Source: Parcubacteria group bacterium Greene0714_7 (lineage in GTDB: Bacteria; Patescibacteria; Paceibacteria; UBA9973; UBA2103). Taken from it: 64,000 nucleotides of DNA. Below the pieces are notes generated by a model, which was not told where the DNA came from, searched no databases, and saw nothing but the letters and a program-made list of their open reading frames with translations. The translations under genes were made by a program, and so were the position numbers. This document shows positions 16,137 through 24,569 of the stretch, piece by piece (the first letter of the stretch is position 1; each line of letters starts with the position of its first letter). The stretch covers positions 1 through 64,000 of the forward strand of contig VMHB01000001.1 of NCBI GenBank assembly GCA_007378985.1, read 5' to 3'.

Positions 16137-16898
16137 ATGTTTGAAAAAATTATTAGCACTATGAAAGAAATTTTTGGAGAGACTAATGAATTTGTGCGCT
16201 CTACACAAATGGCACTGGAAGAACGCATAACTTCTCCGTTCTATGGGTATTTTTTTGTATCTTGGTTTTTGTGGAACTGGCAATTATTCTATGTCGCTCT
16301 TTTTTTAGACCAGAAAAATATTTTTGAAAAAACTGGTTTATTACGAAATGAATATCTAATATCTTTATTTCCAACTTCTTACAGTTTTGAATTCTGGCTA
16401 CGTTTTTTTATTGGCCCTTTACTACTTACTGTTTTTTTCTTTTGGCTTTTTCCTTATGGGACAAGGTTGTTTTTTAGAAAAAGTATTAAAAATCAAAACG
16501 CCCTTAAAATAATTGAATTACAGGAAAGTCAAAAAGAAACACGGGAAGAAAAAGGCTTAGTGAAAGAAGAGACCGCTCTCATAAAAGAGAAAATTGAAAA
16601 AGCCAAAGAAGAAAAAAAGGCTGAAATTGAAACTCCTGAAGTTTTATGGGAAAAAGAGTTTGTGAGTTTATTTGAGAATAATTCTGATGAATTTAGTAAA
16701 TTAGAACAATTACAAGAACATGCTTATGGTAATTCCTATCTTGCTGATTGGCAGATTAAGGCGATTTCGTTTTTCCATGTTATTGGTCTTTTTACATTTG
16801 AAAGCGGGAAACAACTGATAAATTTAACAGATAAAGGAAAATTCTTTTTAAAAAGATTTATTGAAACAAGAAAGGGAGGTAATCTTATTCCATTTTAG
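16137..16898 (+). CDS. two-TM protein with coiled coil and winged-helix-like C-terminus
   Basis: This 253-aa protein is not recognised. Two hydrophobic segments (about residues 35-55 and 85-112) are followed by a highly charged coiled coil (residues 120-165) and a cytoplasmic C-terminal domain ending in LINLTDKGKFFLKRFI, which resembles a winged helix wing. Base composition is clearly richer in A+T than the flanking pur genes, which suggests recent acquisition between purM and purC. No role in purine synthesis is apparent. Confidence 0.65.
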   Translation: MFEKIISTMKEIFGETNEFVRSTQMALEERITSPFYGYFFVSWFLWNWQLFYVALFLDQKNIFEKTGLLRNEYLISLFPTSYSFEFWLRFFIGPLLLTVFFFWLFPYGTRLFFRKSIKNQNALKIIELQESQKETREEKGLVKEETALIKEKIEKAKEEKKAEIETPEVLWEKEFVSLFENNSDEFSKLEQLQEHAYGNSYLADWQIKAISFFHVIGLFTFESGKQLINLTDKGKFFLKRFIETRKGGNLIPF

Positions 16899-16906
16899 AA
16901 ATATCC

Positions 16907-17836
16907 ATGAATGTCATTAAAGAAACAAATTTCGAAGGTTTAGGAAAGAGAACACAGGGGAAGGTGCGGGATATTTATGAGCAACCGGCACAACTTCTTT
17001 TGGTGACGACGGACAGGCATTCATCTTTTGACAGGATCATTGCGCACATTCCACATAAAGGTGCGGTCTTGAACCTCATCAGTGCATTTTGGTTTGAGCT
17101 TACGAAAGATATTGTTCCTAATCAGCTCATTGAAGTGCCTGACTCGAATGTGATTGTTGCAAAACGAGCACAGCCTTTCTTGGTAGAGGTAGTGGTGCGA
17201 GGATATTTGACGGGTGTTACCGACACCTCTATATGGACCAACTACCAGAAAGGGAAGCGAGACTTCGGAGGAATTACCTTGCCCGACGGAATGACAAAGA
17301 ACATGCCACTTCCTCGTGCGATCATTACGCCAACAACAAAAGCTGGGCACGATGAAAACTTAGATCTTTCGGAAGTGGTACCGCGAGGACTTGCAACTGC
17401 AGAGCAGTGGGCTGAGATGCAACGTGCTGCACTTGCCTTGTTTGCTCGTGGACAAGAGCACGCATCCTCAAAAGGATTTATTCTTGTTGATACAAAATAT
17501 GAGTTCGGTCTTCATGATGGGAAAGTCATTCTTATCGACGAAGTGCACACGCCTGATAATTCACGCTACTGGCTCAAGAGTTCTTTTGAAGAGCGTATAG
17601 CGAAAGGGGAGGAGCCAATGGCGTTTGATAAAGAGTTTTTGCGTATTTGGTTTAAAGAAAACTGCGACCCATACAACGATGCCACTCTTCCAGAAGCTCC
17701 AGAGGAGATGGTGACGGAGCTTTCTCGCAGGTACATTGAGATATACGAAACTCTCACGGGAGCTAAGTTTTCGGTAGACGAGAGCATGCCCCCACTAGAG
17801 AGGATGCAAAAGAATCTTGAGAAGTATATGCTGTAA
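16907..17836 (+). CDS. purC: SAICAR synthetase PurC
   Basis: PurC joins CAIR and aspartate with ATP. The 309-aa protein has GKVRDIYE near residue 18, LLVTTDRHSSFDRII, VEVVVRGYLTGVTDTSIW and the late FILVDTKYEFGLHDGKVILIDEVHTPDNSRYW with the conserved Asp/Glu metal site. The length matches the long eukaryote/archaeon-like group of PurC (about 300 aa) rather than the 240-aa form. It is 8 bp after the two-TM protein and followed by a small ORF after 5 bp. Confidence 0.93.
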   Translation: MNVIKETNFEGLGKRTQGKVRDIYEQPAQLLLVTTDRHSSFDRIIAHIPHKGAVLNLISAFWFELTKDIVPNQLIEVPDSNVIVAKRAQPFLVEVVVRGYLTGVTDTSIWTNYQKGKRDFGGITLPDGMTKNMPLPRAIITPTTKAGHDENLDLSEVVPRGLATAEQWAEMQRAALALFARGQEHASSKGFILVDTKYEFGLHDGKVILIDEVHTPDNSRYWLKSSFEERIAKGEEPMAFDKEFLRIWFKENCDPYNDATLPEAPEEMVTELSRRYIEIYETLTGAKFSVDESMPPLERMQKNLEKYML

Positions 17837-17841
17837 GAAGT

Positions 17842-17997
17842 ATGTCGTTTTCGCCTGAAGTATGGCGAGAGGGTTTGGCTCCAGCTGTTGTTCTTGGGGG
17901 TGTAGCGGGTGCATCCTTCTTACTCTATCTGTTAGGAGGGGAGAAGGTCTCCAAGTGGCTTGAAAAGAGAGGAAAAAAGCAAAAAATGAAGGATTGA
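17842..17997 (+). CDS. 51-aa single-TM small protein
   Basis: The ORF starts MSFSPEVWREG, has one glycine-rich hydrophobic segment (about residues 14-31) and a strongly basic tail (KWLEKRGKKQKMK). The start is 5 bp after the purC stop. No family is recognised; orientation with the basic tail inside is expected. Confidence 0.55.
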   Translation: MSFSPEVWREGLAPAVVLGGVAGASFLLYLLGGEKVSKWLEKRGKKQKMKD

Positions 17998-18059
17998 CGA
18001 GTACTGTAAAAGCTATATATAGTGTCATTGTGGCGATTCAAAGATGGTATGGAAGACTC

Positions 18060-18088
18060 TTGACAAAAGACTGCTAAACTGCTACTAT
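18060..18088 (+). promoter_or_regulatory. sigma-70-type promoter
   Basis: TTGACA (18060-18065) and TACTAT (18083-18088) are separated by exactly 17 bp and the -10 ends 6 nt before the ATG at 18095. This is one of the clearest examples in the window of a strong promoter placed so that the transcript begins at the start codon. Confidence 0.7.
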
Positions 18089-18094
18089 AAACAT

Positions 18095-18358
18095 ATGATA
18101 GAAAATCTAAGTTCACCAGACGCTGTTGAGGGAGCCTTTGTGGTTTCGGCTGGTTTGGCTGGAATTGCACTTGCAGGCCTAGCTTCACAGTTTCCTTTTC
18201 TTGCACGCTTTGCGAAGGCAGCTCGAGATATTAAGCGAGAACAGCAAGTTGAGCGATTTCAGGATGCCGCTCGCGTACGACGCACCCAAGAACAGCGTGC
18301 AGACGCTGGTGTTAGGCTCATTGCTTGGCAGAAGGAGAACGGAATTGATGTAAATTAA
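18095..18358 (+). CDS. 87-aa membrane-associated hypothetical protein
   Basis: The protein begins MIENLSSPDAVEG, has one hydrophobic Gly/Ala-rich segment (residues 12-35) and a long charged helix with many Arg/Gln (RDIKREQQVERFQDAARV). I recognise no family. It has its own strong promoter and is followed by a terminator, so it is an independent transcription unit. Confidence 0.6.
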   Translation: MIENLSSPDAVEGAFVVSAGLAGIALAGLASQFPFLARFAKAARDIKREQQVERFQDAARVRRTQEQRADAGVRLIAWQKENGIDVN

Positions 18359-18407
18359 AAGTTTACTTAGTATCGATTGCACTTCATCCATTCTCGAGGT
18401 ATTCTCT

Positions 18408-18432
18408 AAAAAGCTCCGTGCGGAGCTTTTTT
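18408..18432 (+). terminator. intrinsic terminator
   Basis: AAGCTCCG and CGGAGCTT form a hairpin with a 2-nt loop (GC-rich stem) flanked by A5 and T6. It ends the 87-aa gene unit; typA begins 25 bp later. Confidence 0.8.
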
Positions 18433-18456
18433 CTTAGACGAACTTTCAATAAAAAT

Positions 18457-20238
18457 ATGGAAATACGAAACATCGCCATCATTGCCCATGTTGACCATGG
18501 CAAGACCACTCTTACTGACGCCCTTTTGAAACAAACAGGTGTGGGTGAAGAGGGTGTATCGATGGACTCCAACAAGCTCGAACTCGAGAGAGGAATCACT
18601 ATTTATGCAAAGAATGCGGCGGTTCCATATAAGGATACAAAGATAAACATTGTTGATACTCCAGGACACGCCGACTTCGGCTCTGAAGTTGAGCGCGTGC
18701 TTCGTTCTATCGACTCCGTACTTCTCGTAGTTGACGCTCAGGAAGGCCCAATGCCACAGACACGCTTTGTGTTGAAAAAGTCTTTGGAGCTCGGACTAAA
18801 GCCTATTGTTGTTTTAAATAAAATTGATAAACCAGCGGCAGATCCTGCACGTGCTGAAGAGCAGGTATTGGAACTTTTCTTGGAACTTGGTGCAAATGAT
18901 GAACAAGCAGACTTTCCTGTGGTCTATGCCATTGGCAAGCAGGGTATTGCAAAAAATAAACTTGAAGACGATTCAAAAGATTTGATGCCACTTCTCGACA
19001 CTATTTTGAAGTATGTACCACCAGCACCTGCAACTGCAGCTGAGGGCACACTGATGATTCAGCCATTCAACCTTGCATATGACAACTTCCTTGGTCGCAT
19101 TGCAATTTGTCGCGTCTACCACGGCACCGTAACTACCGGTCAGTCAGTATTTGTGAAGAAGCCCGATGGCGAAACACGCACTGGAAAAATTGTAAAAATG
19201 TTTACCTTTAAAGGTCTCCAGAGGGTTGAAGCAGAGTCAGTGGGCGCAGGGGACATCTGTATGATTGCAGGCCTTTCTGATATCTACATTGGCGAAACAG
19301 TAACGAATGACAAGGATGCACAGCCACTTCCTGCAATTACCGTTGATGAACCAACCATTCAACTCAATTTCTATCCGAACTCTTCACCATTTGCAGGTAA
19401 AGAAGGGAAGTTTGTAACCACTCGCCAAATTAGAGACAGACTTGAGAGAGAGCTTGAAGTGAACGTGGGACTTAAAGTTGATTTCTCTTCAGGCGAAACA
19501 TTTTTGGTGTCTGGCCGTGGAGAACTCCACATCGCAATCCTACTTGAAAACATGCGTCGTGAAGGCTTCGAACTCCAAGTTTCTCAACCCAAAGTTATTA
19601 TCCGAGAAGAAAATGGTCAGAAGATGGAACCGTTTGAAGAGGTTACCGTTGACTCTCCGTCAGAATTTCAAGGCCCTATTATTGAACGCCTTGGTGTTCG
19701 TGCATTCGTAATGCAAAACATGGTGACGCACGGCAACTCAGTTCGTCTTACGTTTGAAGGTCCTACTCGTGGCCTTCTTGGATTCCGTAACCAGTTCATC
19801 ATTGATACAAAAGGTGAGGGAATACTTTCGTCACGCTTTATTGGCTTCAAACCATATGCAGGTGAAATTAAGAAGCGTTCAGTTGGCTCTATGATTTCTA
19901 TGGCAGCAGGAAAGGCTCTTGGGTTTTCACTTTGGAACTTGCAGGATCGTGGCACGCTCTACATTGGTCCTACTACGGAAGTGTATGAAGGTATGGTTGT
20001 GGGCAATACTTCAAAGGGCGAGGAGATGTCGGTGAACCCAACAAAAGGAAAACAGCTCACCAACATGCGTGCATCAGGCTCCGACGAAGCAATCAACATC
20101 ACTCCTCCCTTCACGCTTTCTATTGAGCGCGGTCTTGAAATAATGTCTGACGATGAATTTTTGGAAATCACCCCTCTCAATATTCGTCTTCGCAAGCAAT
20201 TTTTGTCTGAGAGTGAACGAGCAAAAGCTAAACGATAA
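18457..20238 (+). CDS. typA: ribosome-binding GTPase TypA/BipA
   Basis: TypA/BipA is a translational GTPase that binds the ribosome at the EF-G site and affects ribosome assembly and stress responses. The 593-aa protein has G1 AHVDHGKTTL, the switch ERGITI, G3 DTPGHADFG and G4 NKIDK, then domains II, III, V and the BipA-specific C-terminal domain (GEEMSVNPTKGKQLTNMRASGSDE). The ATG at 18457 is chosen since earlier starts lie in the preceding terminator. Confidence 0.96.
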   Translation: MEIRNIAIIAHVDHGKTTLTDALLKQTGVGEEGVSMDSNKLELERGITIYAKNAAVPYKDTKINIVDTPGHADFGSEVERVLRSIDSVLLVVDAQEGPMPQTRFVLKKSLELGLKPIVVLNKIDKPAADPARAEEQVLELFLELGANDEQADFPVVYAIGKQGIAKNKLEDDSKDLMPLLDTILKYVPPAPATAAEGTLMIQPFNLAYDNFLGRIAICRVYHGTVTTGQSVFVKKPDGETRTGKIVKMFTFKGLQRVEAESVGAGDICMIAGLSDIYIGETVTNDKDAQPLPAITVDEPTIQLNFYPNSSPFAGKEGKFVTTRQIRDRLERELEVNVGLKVDFSSGETFLVSGRGELHIAILLENMRREGFELQVSQPKVIIREENGQKMEPFEEVTVDSPSEFQGPIIERLGVRAFVMQNMVTHGNSVRLTFEGPTRGLLGFRNQFIIDTKGEGILSSRFIGFKPYAGEIKKRSVGSMISMAAGKALGFSLWNLQDRGTLYIGPTTEVYEGMVVGNTSKGEEMSVNPTKGKQLTNMRASGSDEAINITPPFTLSIERGLEIMSDDEFLEITPLNIRLRKQFLSESERAKAKR

Positions 20239-20267
20239 AGGGACGCTCACTTCCATATCGGAGAAAC

Positions 20268-20297
20268 AGAAAGCCCATCCAGCGATGGGCTTTCTTC
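20268..20297 (+). terminator. intrinsic terminator after typA
   Basis: AGAAAGCCCATC pairs perfectly with GATGGGCTTTCT with a 4-nt loop, followed by TTCG rather than a long U-run; the stem itself ends in A/T pairs. It marks the end of the typA unit. Confidence 0.75.
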
Positions 20298-20334
20298 GTA
20301 CTCGGTGTGCATATTGAATTGGTATACTGTTTCT

Positions 20335-20898
20335 ATGAAAAAACTTTTAATACTAGTCATTCTTGTAGGCATTTTTGTCGCTGGATTTTTTATGTGGAAT
20401 CAGCGTTCTTCTTTTTTACCAGTAGCAGAGGGTATGCGTGTATACACGAATCATGGTGTTTCTTTTTCATATCCAACGCATTATTTCCTAGAAGAGAAAG
20501 TTAGTGAAAATGCCAAGCGTACCCACTACTCAATAATTCTTACTGAGGATACAGAAGAAAATAAAGCCGTGCGAGAGGGGAGGGCGCCGGGACGTGAAGG
20601 TCCAACTGCTATCACAATTGATGTATTTCAAAACGATCTCGATCATTTGACGGCGGAAGAATGGATTAAGCACGTGAGTAGTTCAAATTACTCTTTGTCA
20701 GTTGACTCTATTTTGACACCACGGCGTGTTGGCACTATTTCAGGTTTTGCATACCGTTGGTCAGGTCTCTATGAAGCCAAAGCGGTTGTTGTAGCAAATG
20801 ATTCATTTCTCTACGCGTTTACCGCAACCTATCTCACACCAAATGATGTAATTCTTAAAGATTTTGAGGGAATACTTGAGAGCGTGAAGTTCAATTAA
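20335..20898 (+). CDS. membrane-anchored PsbP-like hypothetical protein
   Basis: This 187-aa protein has an N-terminal TM anchor (KKLLILVILVGIFVAGFFMW) and an outside domain that starts with VSFSYPTHYFLEE and ends DFEGILESVKFN. The layout is related to 6258-6932. The -10 box TATACT (20323-20328) is 6 nt from the ATG, so the mRNA is predicted leaderless. Function unknown; the neighbours are disulfide-bond genes. Confidence 0.65.
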   Translation: MKKLLILVILVGIFVAGFFMWNQRSSFLPVAEGMRVYTNHGVSFSYPTHYFLEEKVSENAKRTHYSIILTEDTEENKAVREGRAPGREGPTAITIDVFQNDLDHLTAEEWIKHVSSSNYSLSVDSILTPRRVGTISGFAYRWSGLYEAKAVVVANDSFLYAFTATYLTPNDVILKDFEGILESVKFN

Positions 20899-20920
20899 TT
20901 GAGGGGTATACTGTTTGTAT

Positions 20921-21316
20921 ATGAAAAAGAAAACTATCCTTATTATTGTCGCCGTCGTTATTGTTTTGGTACTCGGAGGGCTAGTTTCATATCAATCATA
21001 CAACTCCGCTGGTCCAGCACTATCTAGTGAACTCGATGGCTTCGCAACATGCTTGAAAGATAAAGGCGCAATTTTTTATGGTGCATTTTGGTGCCCTCAC
21101 TGCCAAGCGACGAAGAAAATGTTTGGCGCATCAGCAAAGTTGCTCCCGTATGTTGAGTGTTCTACTCCAGATGGAGAAAGGCAAACACAGGAGTGTATCG
21201 ACAAGGGAATCAAACAATATCCAACATGGGTTTTTGCAGACGGTAGTCAGCTCACTGGCGAAAGGCAACTTTCTGAGCTTGCTGAAAAAACAAGTTGTGA
21301 ACTTCCAGTCAAATAA
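20921..21316 (+). CDS. membrane-anchored thioredoxin-like protein (CPHC)
   Basis: This 131-aa protein consists of an N-terminal TM helix and a short thioredoxin-like domain. FYGAFWCPHCQATKKMFG contains the redox motif CPHC, and IKQYPTWVF has the conserved cis-Pro. Two additional cysteines (VECS, QECID) are near the middle. The sequence resembles the thioredoxin domain often fused to or next to VKOR proteins. It is 3 bp from the dsbB-like gene, so the pair likely forms an extracytoplasmic thiol-oxidising couple. The -10 TATACT is 8 nt before the ATG. Confidence 0.85.
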   Translation: MKKKTILIIVAVVIVLVLGGLVSYQSYNSAGPALSSELDGFATCLKDKGAIFYGAFWCPHCQATKKMFGASAKLLPYVECSTPDGERQTQECIDKGIKQYPTWVFADGSQLTGERQLSELAEKTSCELPVK

Positions 21317-21319
21317 TTT

Positions 21320-21859
21320 ATGGCTACTTTAGAGACGCTCAACTACTTGATTGCACTTGGTACCATTGGGATGCAAGTGGCAACGGTTGCGCTTCTAGTT
21401 ATTTTTTTCTTTAGAAAAAGTGCGTGGGCGCTACGTATTACAAAAATCGTTAGCGATTCAGGGCTTTGGTTTTCGCTACTCCTAGTCATAGCAGGTACGG
21501 CATTAAGTCTTGTATATTCAGAGTATTTTGGCATTCTTCCGTGCGGTTTATGCTGGCTTCAGAGGGTGTTTCTCTATCCGCAGTTAGTGTTGTTTGCACT
21601 CTCCGCACCAAAGAAAGATCATTACATTGCAGATTACTCAATTGTGCTTTCGGTGTTAGGTGGGGTAGTTGCTCTCTATCAACATTACTTGCAAATGGGT
21701 GGAACGAGCACATTGCCATGCCCAGCATCTGGCGTTGCGGATTGCGCAAAGAGATTCCTCTTTGAATTTGATTACATTACATTTCCTCTTGTTGCATTTT
21801 CTTCGTTTGCGCTTCTCTTCGTCATAATGCTCTTTGTACGACAAAGGCGCTCTTCATAG
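21320..21859 (+). CDS. disulfide bond formation protein DsbB family
   Basis: This is a four-TM quinone-linked thiol oxidase that reoxidises a DsbA-like partner. The 179-aa protein shows the first redox pair CGLCWLQR in the first outside loop and a second cysteine pair (LPCPASGVADC) in the second, the DsbB arrangement. The partner could be the preceding CPHC thioredoxin-like protein. It is a BdbC-like short form. Confidence 0.9.
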   Translation: MATLETLNYLIALGTIGMQVATVALLVIFFFRKSAWALRITKIVSDSGLWFSLLLVIAGTALSLVYSEYFGILPCGLCWLQRVFLYPQLVLFALSAPKKDHYIADYSIVLSVLGGVVALYQHYLQMGGTSTLPCPASGVADCAKRFLFEFDYITFPLVAFSSFALLFVIMLFVRQRRSS

Positions 21860-21899
21860 GCGCACTCCTAGACACACAAAAATGTGATCATTGGTCGCC

Positions 21900-22128
21900 T
21901 TGACGAAAATGCTTTTCTAGGATATAGTAAATGGGTACTCATTTTCTCCATTCGCTTTTAGAGGTTTTCCTCTCACAGAGCCTTTGGAAATAAGGATCTG
22001 TTTCGGCAGACTCCAAGGGCGCTGTATTGATTTTTATTTCAATAGTAATGCGCATGTATGAGGCACGCGCTTTTTTATTACACCAAAGCGCGCGGCGAAT
22101 TCACGCTGTTAGTATTGAAATAAATCAT
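21900..22128 (+). promoter_or_regulatory. promoter and long structured 5' leader of DEAD-box helicase gene
   Basis: TTGACG (21900-21905) and TATAGT (21923-21928) are 17 bp apart, so transcription should begin near 21935, about 190 nt before the ATG at 22129. The leader contains GC-rich hairpins (for example around 22055-22098) and a long-range complementarity between 22028-22044 and 22113-22127, the latter ending one base before the start codon. Most neighbours have no leader at all, so this region is likely regulatory, for example cold-responsive or autoregulated by the helicase. Confidence 0.6.
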
Positions 22129-23604
22129 ATGTATAACTCAGATAGTAGTAGTAAAGGTAAATTTTCACGCGCTCCGCGAACTCCTCGAGGAGACTCTTCT
22201 CATGCGCCAAGTGGAGGGCGGAGCGCATCGCGTGCTCCGTATAGTGGTGCTTCTGGTCCTAGTAGATCTTCTTTTGCACCAAGTGCTCGTCCATATCAAG
22301 GAGGAGGCCGTTCAAGTGGAGGAAGTGGCGCGCGTCCATATCAAGGCGGAGGCTCTCGTCCCTATCAGGGCGGTGGTAGCCGACCACCATACAGAGGCGG
22401 TGGCGGATCGCGTTTTGGTGGCGGAGGTGGCAGTCGTTACGGCGGAGGCGGTGGAGGTAGAGGAGGAGGTCGCTCATTCGATAAATACATTGATGCATCT
22501 CGCTTCGTAAACAAGGCAGTTATTACAGAAAAAGTAGAACACTTCGTTCCTGAACACGCATTTGCAGACTTTAAAGTAGATGAGCGATTGAAGACGGCTA
22601 TTAGTAAGAAAGGATATGTTCTTCCTACGCCGATTCAAGACAAAGCAATTCCTCATATTCTTCGCGGTGAAGATGTGGTTGGTATTGCAAACACTGGTAC
22701 CGGAAAAACGGCGGCATTTTTGATTCCGCTCATCGACAAGATGCTGAAAAATCCTGAAGAAGAAATACTCATTATGGTTCCTACGCGTGAACTCGCACTT
22801 CAAATTGAACAAGAGTTTCGTGGATTTGCTCCAGGACTTCGTTTGTACTCAGCGTGTTTCGTAGGAGGTGTCTACATTGGCAAAGACTTGCAGAAGCTTC
22901 GTCAGAGAAATAACCTCATCATTGGTACACCAGGTAGATTGAAAGATTTGGTAGAGAGACGTGCGCTCAATCTTTCAAAATTTAAAACAGTTGTACTCGA
23001 TGAAGCAGATCGCATGCTCGACATGGGCTTCATTGCTGATATGCGTTTCATGCTTTCAAAGATGGAGCCAGTACGTCACACGCTCTTCTTCTCGGCAACT
23101 TTGACTAAAGAAATTGAAAAACTGATTAAGGATTTCTTGACGAATCCAGTTACTATTTCAGTGAAAACACAAGAAACAGCTGAGTCTATCGATCAAGATG
23201 TCGTTAAAGTGAGCTCTGATGAGACAAAAATAGATGTCTTGCTTAATCTTTTGAAGCAACCTGAATTCGACAAAGTGCTTGTCTTCGGAAAGACGAAGCA
23301 TGGAGTTGAAAAACTTGCGAAAGCACTCGTTGCTATGGGGGTGAAGGCTGAATCTATTCACGGAAACAAGACTCACGGAAAGCGACAGAAGGCGCTTGAC
23401 CTCTTTAAGCGTGACCAAGTGCAAGTGCTTGTGGCAACTGATGTTGCTGCGCGAGGCTTGGACATTGTTGGTGTCTCACATGTTATCAACTTCGACATTC
23501 CTTCAACATATGAAGATTATGTGCACCGTATTGGACGCACAGGAAGAGGTGGTAAGAAAGGGAAGGCGCTCACTTTTGTTGAACAAAGAGGAGGACGCCG
23601 TTAA
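22129..23604 (+). CDS. DEAD-box RNA helicase with N-terminal Gly/Arg-rich extension
   Basis: This 491-aa ATP-dependent RNA helicase contains the Q motif (YVLPTPIQDKAIP), NTGTGKTAAF (motif I), PTRELALQ, TPGRLKD, VLDEADRML, FSATL, and the domain 2 motifs VLVATDVAARGLDI and HRIGRTGRGG. The first 115 residues are a low-complexity Ser/Arg/Gly/Tyr region with RGG and PYQGGG repeats; in most bacterial DEAD-box proteins such regions are at the C-terminus. The extension may bind RNA or promote condensates. The ATG at 22129 is chosen because the earlier in-frame ATG lies in the structured leader. Confidence 0.92.
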   Translation: MYNSDSSSKGKFSRAPRTPRGDSSHAPSGGRSASRAPYSGASGPSRSSFAPSARPYQGGGRSSGGSGARPYQGGGSRPYQGGGSRPPYRGGGGSRFGGGGGSRYGGGGGGRGGGRSFDKYIDASRFVNKAVITEKVEHFVPEHAFADFKVDERLKTAISKKGYVLPTPIQDKAIPHILRGEDVVGIANTGTGKTAAFLIPLIDKMLKNPEEEILIMVPTRELALQIEQEFRGFAPGLRLYSACFVGGVYIGKDLQKLRQRNNLIIGTPGRLKDLVERRALNLSKFKTVVLDEADRMLDMGFIADMRFMLSKMEPVRHTLFFSATLTKEIEKLIKDFLTNPVTISVKTQETAESIDQDVVKVSSDETKIDVLLNLLKQPEFDKVLVFGKTKHGVEKLAKALVAMGVKAESIHGNKTHGKRQKALDLFKRDQVQVLVATDVAARGLDIVGVSHVINFDIPSTYEDYVHRIGRTGRGGKKGKALTFVEQRGGRR

Positions 23605-23692
23605 TTTTTTCTTTGACTTACGAGTTGTTGACGCGTATGATGAAAAAAGTCGCGCGCTCTTAGCAGTCTGACAAAATAATCTATCTACAAGT

Positions 23693-23818
23693 ATGGATAC
23701 AGATACACCAGTAGTGCCAGATGTTCCTATGGAACCTGCGCACGAAGTACCAGCTCCTGCAATGCCGGAAGCTATGCCAGAGGGCATGCCTTCAGCACCA
23801 GAAGGTACGGTAGCCTAA
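23693..23818 (+). CDS. 41-aa Pro/Glu/Met-rich small protein
   Basis: The ORF encodes a small acidic protein composed of PxMPE-like units (VPMEPAHEVP, AMPEAMPEGMP), without cysteine or a TM segment. It is followed within 7 bp by a strong terminator, which supports it being a true short transcript. No family is recognised. Confidence 0.5.
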   Translation: MDTDTPVVPDVPMEPAHEVPAPAMPEAMPEGMPSAPEGTVA

Positions 23819-23824
23819 ATCTTT

Positions 23825-23862
23825 AAAAAGCGAGGCTGGGGAAACCCAGCCTCGCTTTTTTT
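23825..23862 (+). terminator. strong intrinsic terminator
   Basis: AAAAAGCGAGGCTGGG and CCCAGCCTCGCTTTTT form a 16-bp stem with a GAAA-type loop and a T8 tract. It separates the helicase/small-protein unit from the next one. Confidence 0.9.
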
Positions 23863-23935
23863 GTGTACGCTATTGCTCTTTCGATTGCATAATTGTTTTC
23901 ACCGTTAAGGCAGTGTATCCTTTAGTGAAAGGTAT

Positions 23936-24097
23936 ATGGCTGAAACTCGTGGTACATTAGAAAAACTGAAAGTACCCCAACGCCCACGCTTTGTTTGTGA
24001 GGGATGTGAGACGGCTGTGTATTTGGAAGACCCATGTCCACAATGCGATTTTGAAGAATACAGGAAAACATTACAAGCTTCAGGCAATAAGGAATAA
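23936..24097 (+). CDS. 53-aa zinc-ribbon small protein
   Basis: Two knuckles, FVCEGCETAV and DPCPQCDFEEY (C-x2-C twice, 12 residues apart), predict a zinc-ribbon. The N-terminus is basic and the C-terminus helical. No closer family is recognised. It begins the unit leading to the Gmad2 and MliC proteins (10-bp gaps). Confidence 0.65.
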   Translation: MAETRGTLEKLKVPQRPRFVCEGCETAVYLEDPCPQCDFEEYRKTLQASGNKE

Positions 24098-24107
24098 CTA
24101 ATTTTTT

Positions 24108-24560
24108 ATGAAAAAATATATTTTTGCCTTCTTACTACTCGCACTTCTCGGAGTAGGCGCTTATTTTCTTTATCCACTTCTAGCACATGCTCCCGCTACT
24201 TCTGTGCAAACAAGTGTTCCAACATATGTACGCGCTTCTCTTAACGACATAGTTGTTGCCTCACCAAAACCAGATGAAACCCTAGGTTCCATCATTGATG
24301 TTTCGGGGCGAGCTCGAGGACTCTGGTACTTTGAAGCCAGCTTTCCTGTTGAGGTTGTCGATAGTAGAGGGGCAGTATTGGGCAAGAGTATAGCGACTGC
24401 ACAAGAAGATTGGATGACAGAAGAGTTTGTTCCGTTCACTGCAACCATTACACTCACTACCCCGTATGCTGGCCCTGCAACGCTTATCCTTAGAAAAGAT
24501 AACCCATCAGGTGAGTCATCTCGCGACGCTTCTATTTCTATACCGATACTCATTCAATAG
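24108..24560 (+). CDS. Gmad2-type immunoglobulin-like domain protein
   Basis: This 150-aa protein has a signal anchor (residues 3-27) followed by a single beta-sandwich domain. IVVASPKPDETLGSIIDVSGRARGLWYFEASFPVEVVD is characteristic of the Gmad2 domain family (Ig-like, associated with spore-germination-type proteins and bacterial surface proteins). It is likely exposed outside the membrane; the partner is unknown. The next gene encodes a MliC-like protein. Confidence 0.85.
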   Translation: MKKYIFAFLLLALLGVGAYFLYPLLAHAPATSVQTSVPTYVRASLNDIVVASPKPDETLGSIIDVSGRARGLWYFEASFPVEVVDSRGAVLGKSIATAQEDWMTEEFVPFTATITLTTPYAGPATLILRKDNPSGESSRDASISIPILIQ

Positions 24561-24569
24561 GATTTTTCT

